Positions 1 through 6,178 of a DNA stretch of 46,924 bases are shown piece by piece (position 1 is the first letter of the stretch; each line of letters opens with the position of its first letter). A model generated the notes under the pieces. That model was not told the DNA's origin. It did no database searches and saw only the letters and a list, made by a program, of their open reading frames with translations. Origin of the DNA: a virus; the IMG/VR virus record IMGVR_UViG_3300017963_000365, positions 1-46,924 of that record; one strand, 5' to 3'. The position numbers were made by a program, and so were the translations under genes.

Positions 1-693
1 CGTGAAGGCACGGACGACCATCTCGCCGTACGTGTCCGCGTCGGTCGGGTCGGTGCAGAAGGTGCAGGTGAAGGGGAGCTTCCGAGCGTTGACCAAGTCC
101 TCGTGGACGCGATCCACGTTCTCGGGGTAGTGGCAGAGGGTGCGGTTGGGATGCCACTGGTAGGTGCAGACCCAGCCGGAGGTGTCCTGGGGCGTGACGC
201 CGGCCGGGTAGATCCAGTATTCGAAGAAGTGCGGGTGCATGTAGACGCTGCAAGCGTGCGTCTGTCCTGGGGCGTGCTCAACCTCCCAATACTTGGGATC
301 GTCGCCGTTGCGCACGATGGTCTTGACGCCGGCCACGGCCTTGCGTGCGGCCCTGAGCGCCGGAGCGAGGCTGTTGAAGCGCCGGATGCCGCGCTGGCCC
401 AGCCGGATGAGCTGGCCGTTGTCCAGCTCCGTGCTGCCCAGCTGGCCGGATTCGATCCAGCTATCGCGGATCTCAAAGAAGTGACGCCAAGCGGCCTTCG
501 CCTGGGGCGAGCCCTTGCCGCTGTCGCCCTCGATGCTGCGTGCGTCCCGCGCCAGCCGTTTCAGCTGGAAGCGTGCCACGATCTCCAAATCCTGGGAGAG
601 GAGATAGTTGTCCGTGTCCGCATCCATCTTGGCGTAATCGCCTGTGTGGTGCGCGGCCTGCTTGATCTGGTCGAAAGAGAAAAAGCGTTTCAT
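1..693 (-). CDS. Unknown phage protein, edge copy A (3'-truncated)
   Basis: Reading leftward from ATG 693, 231 codons stay open to the window edge, so the C-terminus is missing. AAAGGA lies 10 nt before the start, a weak Shine-Dalgarno (SD). The N-terminus begins MKRFFSFDQIK. The next 200 residues are mixed alpha/beta, with a basic segment (KRLARDARS) and a Trp/Tyr/His-rich middle (YMHPHFFEYWIYPAG). I do not recognise the family. It is a clear homologue of the protein at the right edge: identical over 116 nt, with divergence rising toward position 1. By analogy with that copy the full protein would be about 317 aa. It is preceded by a 56-aa gene in the same direction. Confidence 0.85.
   Translation of the reverse strand, partial: MKRFFSFDQIKQAAHHTGDYAKMDADTDNYLLSQDLEIVARFQLKRLARDARSIEGDSGKGSPQAKAAWRHFFEIRDSWIESGQLGSTELDNGQLIRLGQRGIRRFNSLAPALRAARKAVAGVKTIVRNGDDPKYWEVEHAPGQTHACSVYMHPHFFEYWIYPAGVTPQDTSGWVCTYQWHPNRTLCHYPENVDRVHEDLVNARKLPFTCTFCTDPTDADTYGEMVVRAFT
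476..591. repeat. 116-bp direct repeat, left copy
   Basis: Positions 476-591 match 46809-46924 base for base, at a constant offset of 46333. The match ends on the right only because the window ends; to the left it continues at lower identity to position 1. The repeat lies within codons about 35-73 of the two edge genes. It could be an assembly overlap of a circular genome or a recently converted part of a gene duplication. Confidence 0.97.
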
Positions 694-708
694 GGGGGAT
701 TCCTTTCG

Positions 709-879
709 TTAGGAAGTAGGGGAAACGGCTTGATAGACGAACCAGCGGTTTGGCTTGTTCGCGTGTTCGAAGCGCAGCTTCCTGATTCGCCAACCCAGCT
801 TCATGTAAAGCTCGTTCACCGCATCGCGGTGCCAGCTTCCATCGGGGCGGTTGGGATTGAGCAGCTTGCGGAATGGCAT
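709..879 (-). CDS. Small basic protein, 56 aa
   Basis: The ATG at 879 has AAGGAG six bases upstream, and the frame stops with TAA at 709-711, only 15 nt before the edge gene A start. The peptide starts MPFRKLLNPNRPDGSW and contains GWRIRKLRFEHANKPNRWFV; it is Arg/Lys/Trp-rich and has no membrane segment. The strong SD, the compact fit to the next gene and the sensible composition support a real gene. It lies downstream of the hairpin at 1002-1040, so it is probably transcribed with edge gene A from a separate start. Function unknown. Confidence 0.7.
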   Translation of the reverse strand: MPFRKLLNPNRPDGSWHRDAVNELYMKLGWRIRKLRFEHANKPNRWFVYQAVSPTS

Positions 880-924
880 GGTGTGCTCCTTGGAATGAGG
901 TTTCGAATCGCCTGGGAGAGGCTG

Positions 925-1164
925 TCTCTCTCTCGATTCACGATCTCGAATGCACCCAAGCGGCTTGTCAAGTCAAGCACACCGGAGTGACAGGACGGCT
1001 TGTTTTGCTGGCCGGCGAAGCCGGCGAATGCCAGCAAAACTGGTCCTGGCACGAGGTTGCTGACTTTACAAGACGCGGCGACCGTGGTCTGGGTGGTGGG
1101 GGGTGGCGCGTCGAAATCGACGCGTGGTGGATCGAGGTCATATTTACGAGAATCGAGAGAGAGA
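925..1164. repeat. Spaced 15-nt inverted repeat
   Basis: TCTCTCTCTCGATTC at 925-939 is the exact reverse complement of 1150-1164. Each arm faces away from the 1002-1040 hairpin. The left arm lies in the leader of the 56-aa gene. The GA-repeat composition lowers its significance; it could be a protein-binding pair or chance. Confidence 0.5.
1002..1040. terminator. Bidirectional hairpin terminator
   Basis: Perfect 11-bp stem GTTTTGCTGGC (1002-1012) with GCCAGCAAAAC (1030-1040). The 17-nt loop can itself fold (GGC-gaa-GCC). The A/T tract is inside the stem, so either strand ends in a short U run. It would close the leftward transcript from 4061-1533. Confidence 0.7.
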
Positions 1165-1416
1165 GATGACATGGCATGGCTGGACGCCGCCGATGTTGGC
1201 GGCGGGTCGTGTAGCTGGTGGCGGACAGCGTGTGGTGTCGTGGTGATCGCTGTAAATGAGGTGGTCCCTATAATGAACGGGCGTGAGAGAGGACGAGGAA
1301 GGTTGAACGAGGTCAAGCATGTCTCTCACCCTCGTCACGCACGCGAGGCGGCGACCGGGGAGGGCGACGGCCGGCAAGCCGTTCGTCTACTCCTGGGCCG
1401 GCCGTCGTGGGCGGGG

Positions 1417-1495
1417 ATAACTGCTGCCAGAGGCAGGAGTTATGAGTCACCCCCCGTAGGGGGTGGCTCCCCCCGGGCGGCTGACGTGGGGGGAG
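1417..1495. other. Three tandem hairpins
   Basis: Hairpin 1: ATAACT-g-CTGCC with GGCAG-g-AGTTAT (1417-1443, 3-nt loop). Hairpin 2: CACCCCC with GGGGGTG (1448-1454/1459-1465, 4-nt loop). Hairpin 3: CTCCCCCC with GGGGGGAG (1467-1474/1488-1495). They lie about 40 nt beyond the stop of the 69-aa membrane gene on the minus strand. No U run follows, so RNA 3'-end protection or a small structured RNA is as likely as termination. Confidence 0.55.
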
Positions 1496-1532
1496 AGACT
1501 TGGCACCTCCGATATGAAATCCTGAAAACCCC

Positions 1533-1742
1533 TCAGATCCCGGTAAACACCATATAGGCAAGGAGGATAGCTCCGACACCCAGGATGGAGATGCAGGCAG
1601 CCAGGGCGAGGCTCTCCCACGGGAAGGAGGACTTCTTGGGGTGGAGGGTTTCCAGAGGCACGTAGATGAGTTCACCGTTCCTGAAGTGCACCTTGACCAG
1701 TCGGTCGCAGCTGGGTCCGTAACATCCTTTGATATATCGCAC
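1533..1742 (-). CDS. Small single-pass membrane protein, 69 aa
   Basis: A GTG start at 1742 has GGAGG five bases upstream. The N-terminal 40 residues are hydrophilic, with two cysteines (KGCYGPSCDR, C7 and C12). A single hydrophobic helix (about residues 43-66, ALAACISILGVGAILLAYMV) ends the protein. The topology is probably N-in with a short C-tail, but this is not certain. It is the last gene of the leftward operon before the hairpin region. Function not recognised; a metal site or disulphide at C7/C12 is possible. Confidence 0.75.
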   Translation of the reverse strand: MRYIKGCYGPSCDRLVKVHFRNGELIYVPLETLHPKKSSFPWESLALAACISILGVGAILLAYMVFTGI

Positions 1743-1843
1743 TTGGGCCTCCTTGGAGTTGGGAGCGGGGACCGGGCTTGCACCGGCGCACTTCAGGATA
1801 TGAGCCTGACGCAGCTACTGTAACTGCCTGCCCCGCATCGCAC

Positions 1844-2029
1844 TTACTTGTCCTTGTAGTCGGTGGCGTAGAAGCCAGGGCCCTTGAACCGGAAGCCGCC
1901 GACCAGGGGGAACTTGCGGTCGCATCCGGAGGCGCACTGAGGGCACCAGATGGCCAGCCGGATGGACTTCTTCTGGTGTATCTCCTGTGTGTGTCCGCAC
2001 TTACGACACTCATACTCGTAGATGGGCAT
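1844..2029 (-). CDS. FmdB-type zinc-ribbon protein
   Basis: Sixty-one residues starting MPIYEYECRKCGHTQE, the signature of the FmdB/CxxC_CXXC_SSSS regulatory-protein family: a short beta-strand, CxxCG, then a second cysteine pair (CPQCASGC). The family is usually 60-110 aa, so this is a minimal full-length member. Zinc binding follows from the family; a role in transcription is only annotated by tradition. It starts four bases before the end of the preceding 163-aa gene, as in an operon. The 101 nt to the next gene hold nothing I can identify. Confidence 0.88.
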   Translation of the reverse strand: MPIYEYECRKCGHTQEIHQKKSIRLAIWCPQCASGCDRKFPLVGGFRFKGPGFYATDYKDK

Positions 2030-2033
2030 GGTT

Positions 2034-2525
2034 TCACCAGGGAAGTAGGGTGGAGAGGTTGCCGTAGATCCAGTAGTAGCCGCTCAGGCCCAGGGCTACG
2101 CTCAGGACGCCGCCCCAGATCGACCAGAATTTGAGGTCAAATGACCGCTCTTCCCGGTCAGCTATCGCCTCCCGAAAGCGGGTCGGGCTCTGTGGTTTCT
2201 TCTTCGGTTTCGGGGAAGACGCAGACAATCCCGTGATCTTCCCCATCGGTTCGTTTCGAATCCGATCCCACACCAGGGCTTCGTTCTCGTTCAGGTGCCC
2301 GTCCACCTGGATCGGCACTTTGAACTCGGCGGGAGGTATCCGCATCACCGTTGAGCCCATCACCTCGTAGGTCGGGCTGTGCGCGTATCGCTTCTCCATC
2401 TCCAGCTCCCCCATTCCGTTCAGGTACATCTGGCTGTTGAGCATGTCCATCCGCTTCGCTTTCGCGGTCAGCATCTCCTGTTGCTGCTGAATCAGATACT
2501 GTAAAGTCTGCGTCAACTGCGCCAT
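2034..2525 (-). CDS. C-terminally anchored membrane protein, 163 aa
   Basis: ATG 2525 is preceded by AAGGAG. The N-terminus is helical and Gln-rich (LTQTLQYLIQQQQEML), the middle is polar, and the C-terminus carries one membrane helix (about 132-152, WGGVLSVALGLSGYYWIYG). No family recognised. Its first 368 nt are also open in the frame of the upstream 283-aa gene. Composition favours this frame as the real one there. A TGA and one codon precede its ATG in the same frame. Confidence 0.75.
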   Translation of the reverse strand: MAQLTQTLQYLIQQQQEMLTAKAKRMDMLNSQMYLNGMGELEMEKRYAHSPTYEVMGSTVMRIPPAEFKVPIQVDGHLNENEALVWDRIRNEPMGKITGLSASSPKPKKKPQSPTRFREAIADREERSFDLKFWSIWGGVLSVALGLSGYYWIYGNLSTLLPW

Positions 2526-3009
2526 CCTTCATCTCCTTCCACTTGGCCGCGGCGATGACAGGATCGGAGCCCAGTCGGTCAGCCAGATCGACCAGCTTAT
2601 CAGCCGTGTCGGCTACGCGGTTCAGCATCTCGCCCACATCGGCTACGGGTTTCAGCTGCTGGAGGAATCCTTCGTCGGTGATCGTCTTCCGGATGAACTC
2701 CAGCAGGACTTCGGATGCCTTGGTGTTGCCCTCGACGGCATCTTCGGAGAGGCGATGCAGGACAGCCGGCACCTTGTCCAGGGCAGCGCCGGCCGTCTTG
2801 ACCAGCGTCTGGTGATACACCTCAGCAGAATCAGCGAGTTTATACCAATTTTGGTTCGGTAATTCACCGTGCTTCAGGGCCAGCTGCTTGAGATTCTTGG
2901 CCCCATGTATATCCTCGCGGAGCTGATGGGGAGTCGCGTGCCAGTTCGAGAGGATGGTCACGCGCTCCTTGTGCTGCGTGGTGGTCGGTCGCCCTTGTTT
3001 TCTCGCCAC
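2158..3009 (-). CDS. Helical DNA-binding-like protein; C-terminal half is probably overrun
   Basis: The first about 160 residues look genuine: a basic N-terminus (MARKQGRPTTTQHKERV) followed by helices (LKQLALKHGEL, DKLVDLADRLGSDPV). A role such as small terminase or DNA-binding regulator is possible but only a guess. From about residue 162 the protein turns Asp/Gly/Ala/Arg-rich, exactly where the next gene starts at 2525, and runs 368 nt on in another frame. I treat residues 162-283 as likely overrun. Whether the true protein ends near 2525 through a frameshift or indel, or really is 283 aa, cannot be settled here. Confidence 0.6.
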   Translation of the reverse strand: MARKQGRPTTTQHKERVTILSNWHATPHQLREDIHGAKNLKQLALKHGELPNQNWYKLADSAEVYHQTLVKTAGAALDKVPAVLHRLSEDAVEGNTKASEVLLEFIRKTITDEGFLQQLKPVADVGEMLNRVADTADKLVDLADRLGSDPVIAAAKWKEMKDGAVDADFTVSDSAATGDADRESEADGHAQQPDVPERNGGAGDGEAIRAQPDLRGDGLNGDADTSRRVQSADPGGRAPERERSPGVGSDSKRTDGEDHGIVCVFPETEEETTEPDPLSGGDS

Positions 3010-3555
3010 TTACGCCTCCTTCTGTAGGCAGACATGCATTTCGTGGTAGCCGCCCAGGAAGGGGGACAGATACTTCTCCCCGAAGAAGCCCAAGTCCAGT
3101 ATCTTCGAGAGCTTGGGCCATTCCGGACGCCAGATGAGTCGCTGGAGCACGATCCGCATGGGAGGACAGTTGCAGCCGCAGAGCTGGTCGGACTGGAAGG
3201 AGCGTAAGGTGTAGCCCCGCTTGTGGGTTGGGTCACTCCAGGCGGTGATGCTGAGAGCGTGGGGTGTGTAGATCGACACCTTGCCACCCGGCTTCAGGGC
3301 CCGGTAGAGGCTGTTCCAGACGAACCAGAAGTCATTCAGGTGTTCCAGCACATGGTTCATCTCGATCCAGTAGAACTGATCGTCCCACTCCGGAGGCCAT
3401 TCTCGGTTCAGATCCCAGACCAGATCCGGATTGCAGGCAGGGTTTCTATCCACACGCAGCGTGTCGTCCAGAATGTCCCTCGTTCGGAAACCACATCCCA
3501 GATCGGCTCGGGTTGGATAGGAGTCGCTCTGCAACAAGTCTAACCGCGTCTGCAT
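3010..3555 (-). CDS. SAM-dependent methyltransferase (class I)
   Basis: A 181-aa Rossmann methyltransferase. Motif I is ADLGCGFRTRD near residues 17-27, followed by an acidic strand (LRVDRNPA). The post-motif IV segment is MNHVLEHLNDFW, and LKPGGKVSIYTPHA is the classical motif V-VI region of the Methyltransf_11 group. The start at ATG 3555 has GGAGG about seven bases upstream and a TAG codon immediately before it in frame. The substrate is unknown; small-molecule, sugar-lipid or protein targets all fit. Two other modification clusters in this phage suggest a shared pathway. It abuts the 283-aa gene (ATG 3009). Confidence 0.85.
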   Translation of the reverse strand: MQTRLDLLQSDSYPTRADLGCGFRTRDILDDTLRVDRNPACNPDLVWDLNREWPPEWDDQFYWIEMNHVLEHLNDFWFVWNSLYRALKPGGKVSIYTPHALSITAWSDPTHKRGYTLRSFQSDQLCGCNCPPMRIVLQRLIWRPEWPKLSKILDLGFFGEKYLSPFLGGYHEMHVCLQKEA

Positions 3556-3841
3556 CTACATTCCTCCCTGCGTAGAAGTGAATGCTGTCCACGTTGATCT
3601 GGTCAAATGGAAGCCATTCCTCGTTGATGGACAGAGGACGCCTCCATTTGACCCACTTCTCGTAGTAATCGTACCAGTGGTATACCTGTCCTACGGGCGG
3701 GAGCCCTTCACCATCTCGGTATACCCAGCTGGGTTTCTCATATATAATGGGAACACGGTAGTGCCCACGGTCGTCGAGGTTGAGTTGCTCAACCTCGCCA
3801 TCTCGGGGACCACCGATGAAATACATGAGGTGTTTGGCCAT
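3446..3841 (-). CDS. Unknown small protein, core about 93 aa
   Basis: Starts MAKHLMYFIGGPRDGEVEQL, a phage-protein opening in which GGPxDG begins a small beta-rich domain. It continues with many aromatic residues (VYHWYDYYEKWVKWRRPLS). Function not recognised. The plausible protein ends near DSIHFYAG, where the methyltransferase starts. The frame then runs 110 nt into that gene with R/S/G-rich sequence. A TAG lies directly before the methyltransferase ATG, one frame over. Confidence 0.7.
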   Translation of the reverse strand: MAKHLMYFIGGPRDGEVEQLNLDDRGHYRVPIIYEKPSWVYRDGEGLPPVGQVYHWYDYYEKWVKWRRPLSINEEWLPFDQINVDSIHFYAGRNVDADAVRLVAERLLSNPSRSGMWFPNEGHSGRHAACG

Positions 3842-3842
3842 A

Positions 3843-4061
3843 TCACCATCCCTTCAGGTCTTTGAGCTGCACGAGGAGGATCTCCAAGCGGTGTAAAGGA
3901 TAGTCCTTCCATCCAGGCCACTTTACGTGCGCTTCCGGTGGCAAGTAGCTGAGTCTTAGCTCGATCTGTCGACAGAGTGCCAATCTGCGCTGAGTCTCGC
4001 TCATCTTCAGCCATTCTGTCCTTATCCCGGCCGCGGTACCGGGGATCTTGACGGACTTCAT
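3843..4061 (-). CDS. Unknown small basic protein, 72 aa
   Basis: First gene of the leftward operon. It runs from ATG 4061 to the stop at 3843, two bases before the next ATG. An A-rich/G7 tract upstream (AAGGGGGGG) is a weak SD. The peptide begins MKSVKIPGTAAGIRTEWLKM and ends with a helical, Leu-rich part (HRLEILLVQLKDLKGW). No family recognised. Its position next to the promoter suggests early expression. Confidence 0.7.
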   Translation of the reverse strand: MKSVKIPGTAAGIRTEWLKMSETQRRLALCRQIELRLSYLPPEAHVKWPGWKDYPLHRLEILLVQLKDLKGW

Positions 4062-4495
4062 GCTATCCCCCCCTTCTTAGGATTCTACTCCTCCGGAGTT
4101 GAATTTGAATCCTTCCAAGTTTAACGTGTTCTTCTCCACGGGTCCGCAGCGCCAGGCCATTTGCCGGTGGAACCATACCGGGATCTCGACCGAATTTAAC
4201 GAGTGGTCGTATCTCCCCGCCTGAGATTCTCTTTCTGAGAGCTGCCCGGTAACTGTTACACCCGGGAACCTTACGTGGGAAGCATGTCTACTCCCTGGAA
4301 CATTCTATTCTCAAGCTCGAATGAACGGGGATGATATCCAGGGGTTACATGATGGCGCTCTCATAAAAATGCGACAGGGACCGCTGGTGAGATTCCATTG
4401 AGTAGGTAAGAGTTTGCTTCATCTCGATTTTGCGCTCTCCTCTCAAGGAAATCCCCCCAGCAGTCCCCATCGCTCACAGGAAGGGCTTGAGGACA

Positions 4496-4523
4496 AATAT
4501 AGTAAAGATTTCTTTCTTGTCAA
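4496..4523 (-). promoter_or_regulatory. Leftward sigma-70 promoter
   Basis: On the minus strand: TTGACA (4523-4518), 16-nt spacer, TATATT (4501-4496). The -35 box is perfect and the -10 box matches 5 of 6. It lies in the AT-rich divergent region and would drive 4061 to 1533. Confidence 0.8.
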
Positions 4524-4564
4524 CCCCTTTATTAAAGTTTTTCTCCTTTTTCTTACTTATGGAC

Positions 4565-4593
4565 TTGACGTTTGTGGCTCAAATCACTATTTT
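4565..4593 (+). promoter_or_regulatory. Rightward sigma-70 promoter
   Basis: TTGACG (4565-4570), 17-nt spacer, TATTTT (4588-4593), about 57 nt before the ATG of the first rightward gene. It would drive the 4650-12399 operon. The palindrome at 4605-4618 lies at or just after the predicted start point. Confidence 0.75.
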
Positions 4594-4604
4594 TACTGGT
4601 AACA

Positions 4605-4618
4605 ACGGCATTTGCCGT
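4605..4618. promoter_or_regulatory. Candidate operator palindrome
   Basis: ACGGCA-TT-TGCCGT is a perfect 6-2-6 inverted repeat about 12 nt beyond the -10 box, where a repressor would block the rightward promoter. It could also form a small hairpin in the 5' untranslated RNA. No cognate regulator can be assigned. Confidence 0.5.
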
Positions 4619-4649
4619 CAAGTAGTTCACCTTTACACAGGAGGGGGAC

Positions 4650-5165
4650 ATGGGGCGCAAATCGCGTGATAAGGGGGGTCGTATCGAGCGAGAGATAGTG
4701 AACCTGCATCGTCAGGAGGGGTTCTCAGCCGAAAGGGTTCCACTATCGGGTGCCGCAGGCGGTTCGTTTTCCGGAGACGTGCAGATTGAACTTCCGTGGC
4801 GTAATCTGCTGGCTGAGGTCAAGGGCAGAGCGAACGGCGAAGGATTCAAGACCCTGGAAAGGTGGTTAGGGACGAATGACGCCCTTTTCTTGAGGCGGGA
4901 CCGTCAGGAACCTCTGGTGGTCCTGCCTTTCACTATCTGGAAGGAGTTGATGCATGGATGTGCGCCACGAGCCACGCATAGTGTCGGGGGAGCTTTTCAA
5001 CCCCCGCATGGAGATGAACCGGTTCAACCGGTGGCTGGACTACATGAAGGACATGCAGCGGCAGATCAGCCTGCTGGAGATCCGGTTGACGGAGATGAGG
5101 CAGATCGTAGACGTTTGTCTGCCACCGGGGGTGGAGGTGGACTGGGACGCAGAGACGCCGGCTGA
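4650..5165 (+). CDS. Hjc/RecB-like resolvase nuclease (C-terminal overrun)
   Basis: ATG 4650 follows AGGAGG. The first about 100 residues fit the PDDEXK fold of archaeal-type Holliday-junction resolvases. There is a basic opening GRKSRDKGGRIEREIVNLH with the conserved Glu, then SGAAGGSFSGDVQIE (catalytic Asp) and LLAEVKGRA (E-x-K). It ends with FLRRDRQEPLVVLPFTIW. Such enzymes resolve four-way or branched DNA, useful before packaging. After KELM the frame runs 212 nt into the next gene with low-complexity sequence, which I regard as overrun. A TGA in the neighbouring frame lies at 4948-4950. Confidence 0.82.
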   Translation: MGRKSRDKGGRIEREIVNLHRQEGFSAERVPLSGAAGGSFSGDVQIELPWRNLLAEVKGRANGEGFKTLERWLGTNDALFLRRDRQEPLVVLPFTIWKELMHGCAPRATHSVGGAFQPPHGDEPVQPVAGLHEGHAAADQPAGDPVDGDEADRRRLSATGGGGGLGRRDAG

Positions 5166-5373
5166 GGGGCTGGTAGAGAATCTCGCCAAGCAGTTCGACG
5201 AAGTATCCGGCATCAATCTCGACGACTTCACTGGGGATGAGGCGGTGCTGAAGGGAGTCAACCCCAACACAGGAGGCCAAGATGATACACAGCTACCCGA
5301 AGATTTACAACCTGGGCCACAAGGCGATTCGCCGGATGTTCGATGCCCCGGTGCTGGTGCAGGAGAAGATTGA
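4954..5373 (+). CDS. Unknown coiled-coil protein, core about 109 aa
   Basis: AAGGAG (4941-4946) precedes ATG 4954 by seven bases, a strong start inside the nuclease frame. Residues 15-55 form a likely coiled coil (NRWLDYMKDMQRQISLLEIRLTEMRQIV). The rest is acidic and ends around GVNPNTGGQ at the RNA-ligase start. The last 92 nt overlap the ligase gene and read Pro/Gly-rich, probably overrun. Position between resolvase and RNA ligase suggests nucleic-acid processing, but no family is recognised. Confidence 0.65.
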   Translation: MDVRHEPRIVSGELFNPRMEMNRFNRWLDYMKDMQRQISLLEIRLTEMRQIVDVCLPPGVEVDWDAETPAEGLVENLAKQFDEVSGINLDDFTGDEAVLKGVNPNTGGQDDTQLPEDLQPGPQGDSPDVRCPGAGAGED

Positions 5374-6178
5374 CGGATCGCAGTTCTCGTTCGGCTATTT
5401 CGACGGAGAGCTGCTGTTCCGGTCCAAGAAGCGGCAGTTCACCGCGGATACGGCCGACGATCTGTTCCGCACGGCCGTGGAGCGCGTGCAGGAGATCAGC
5501 GGGTTCCTGAAGCCCGGCTGGACCTACCGGGGCGAGTATCTCCGCAAGCCGAAGCACAACTGCCTCGCGTACGATCGCGTGCCGGCGAAGAATATCATCC
5601 TCTTCGACGTGAACATCGGGGAAGAGGACTACCTGGGCACGATGGAGCTGGCCCGGGAAGCGGAGCGCATCGGGATGGAATCGGTGCCGTCTTTCTTCTA
5701 CGGGATGATCAGCGATACGCAGATGCTGGTGGATCTGCTGAACACGCAGTCGGTTCTGGGCGGTCAGAAGATCGAGGGCGTGGTCGTGAAGCAGTATGAG
5801 ATGTTCGACGAGGGGACCGGCAAGGCCCTGATGGCGAAGCACGTCTCCGAGGCGTTCAAGGAGGTCAACCAGGGCAACTTCCGGAGGGAGAATCCGAAGC
5901 CGTCTGACATCCGCGAGGTGCTCATCCAGAAGTATCGGAACGAGAGTCGGTGGAACAAGGCGATCCAGCACCTGCGGGACGAGGGCCGGCTCGACGAGAG
6001 CCCCAAGGACATCGGGCCGCTGATCAAGGAAGTGCAGCGGGACACCCTGGAAGAGGAAGAGGAGCAGATCAAGGAGATGCTGTTCAGCTACATCAAGCCC
6101 CACCTCACCCGGGGGATCGTTCGAGGACTGCCCGAGTGGTACAAGGAAAAGCTCATGGAGCTACAATTCGATGCCTGA
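5282..6178 (+). CDS. RNA ligase, Rnl2-like nucleotidyltransferase
   Basis: A 298-aa ATP-dependent ligase core. Motif I is QEKIDGSQ with the adenylated Lys29; RSKKR (47-51) and YRGEYLRKP (82-90) follow; motif IV is EGVVVK (165-170); motif V contains ALMAKH with Lys186. The family joins 3'-OH and 5'-phosphate ends of RNA or nicked duplexes. The start has AGGAGG five bases upstream. The C-terminal 110 residues are helical and charged and may select substrate. In phages such ligases often counter host tRNA cleavage; the His tRNA at 34911 is of interest here, but the link is speculation. Confidence 0.9.
   Translation: MIHSYPKIYNLGHKAIRRMFDAPVLVQEKIDGSQFSFGYFDGELLFRSKKRQFTADTADDLFRTAVERVQEISGFLKPGWTYRGEYLRKPKHNCLAYDRVPAKNIILFDVNIGEEDYLGTMELAREAERIGMESVPSFFYGMISDTQMLVDLLNTQSVLGGQKIEGVVVKQYEMFDEGTGKALMAKHVSEAFKEVNQGNFRRENPKPSDIREVLIQKYRNESRWNKAIQHLRDEGRLDESPKDIGPLIKEVQRDTLEEEEEQIKEMLFSYIKPHLTRGIVRGLPEWYKEKLMELQFDA

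Larger units (their letters stand above)
880..1532. other. Structured stretch without convincing genes
   Basis: No open frame here has both a good SD and plausible protein composition; the longer frames read through strong hairpins. The stretch holds a long hairpin at 1002-1040, three tandem hairpins at 1417-1495, and an exact 15-nt inverted repeat (925-939 with 1150-1164). An isolated perfect TATAAT lies at 1269-1274 on the plus strand without a recognisable -35 box. It lies between the end of the leftward operon and the 56-aa gene. Confidence 0.6.
4062..4649. other. Divergent control region and leftward leader
   Basis: About 590 nt without an obvious large gene; 4500-4620 is visibly AT-rich compared with the coding arms. 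It separates the leftward and rightward operons and holds the two promoters and the palindrome listed separately. The leftward leader is about 430 nt. It holds an imperfect palindrome at 4245-4266 (CGGTAAC-t-GTTAC core) and a possible 25-codon frame, minus strand 4422-4345 (MKQTLTYSMESHQRSL...), with no good SD. A leader peptide or RNA control element is possible. Confidence 0.65.

Noticed and set aside
957-980. Leftward promoter TTGACTTGACA for the 56-aa gene
   Set aside because: Good -35 candidates (overlapping), but no acceptable -10 box 16-18 nt beyond them.
103-990. Plus-strand 295-codon frame at the left edge
   Set aside because: It lies opposite edge gene A and the 56-aa gene, both with SD and homology or coupling support.
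1246-1274. Promoter from the perfect TATAAT at 1269-1274
   Set aside because: No -35 match at suitable spacing and no gene downstream on that strand. Mentioned only as an isolated -10 box.
1000-1557. Plus-strand frame through the hairpin region
   Set aside because: It reads through four strong hairpins, is Gly/Arg-rich, and has no SD. The stretch is better described as non-coding.
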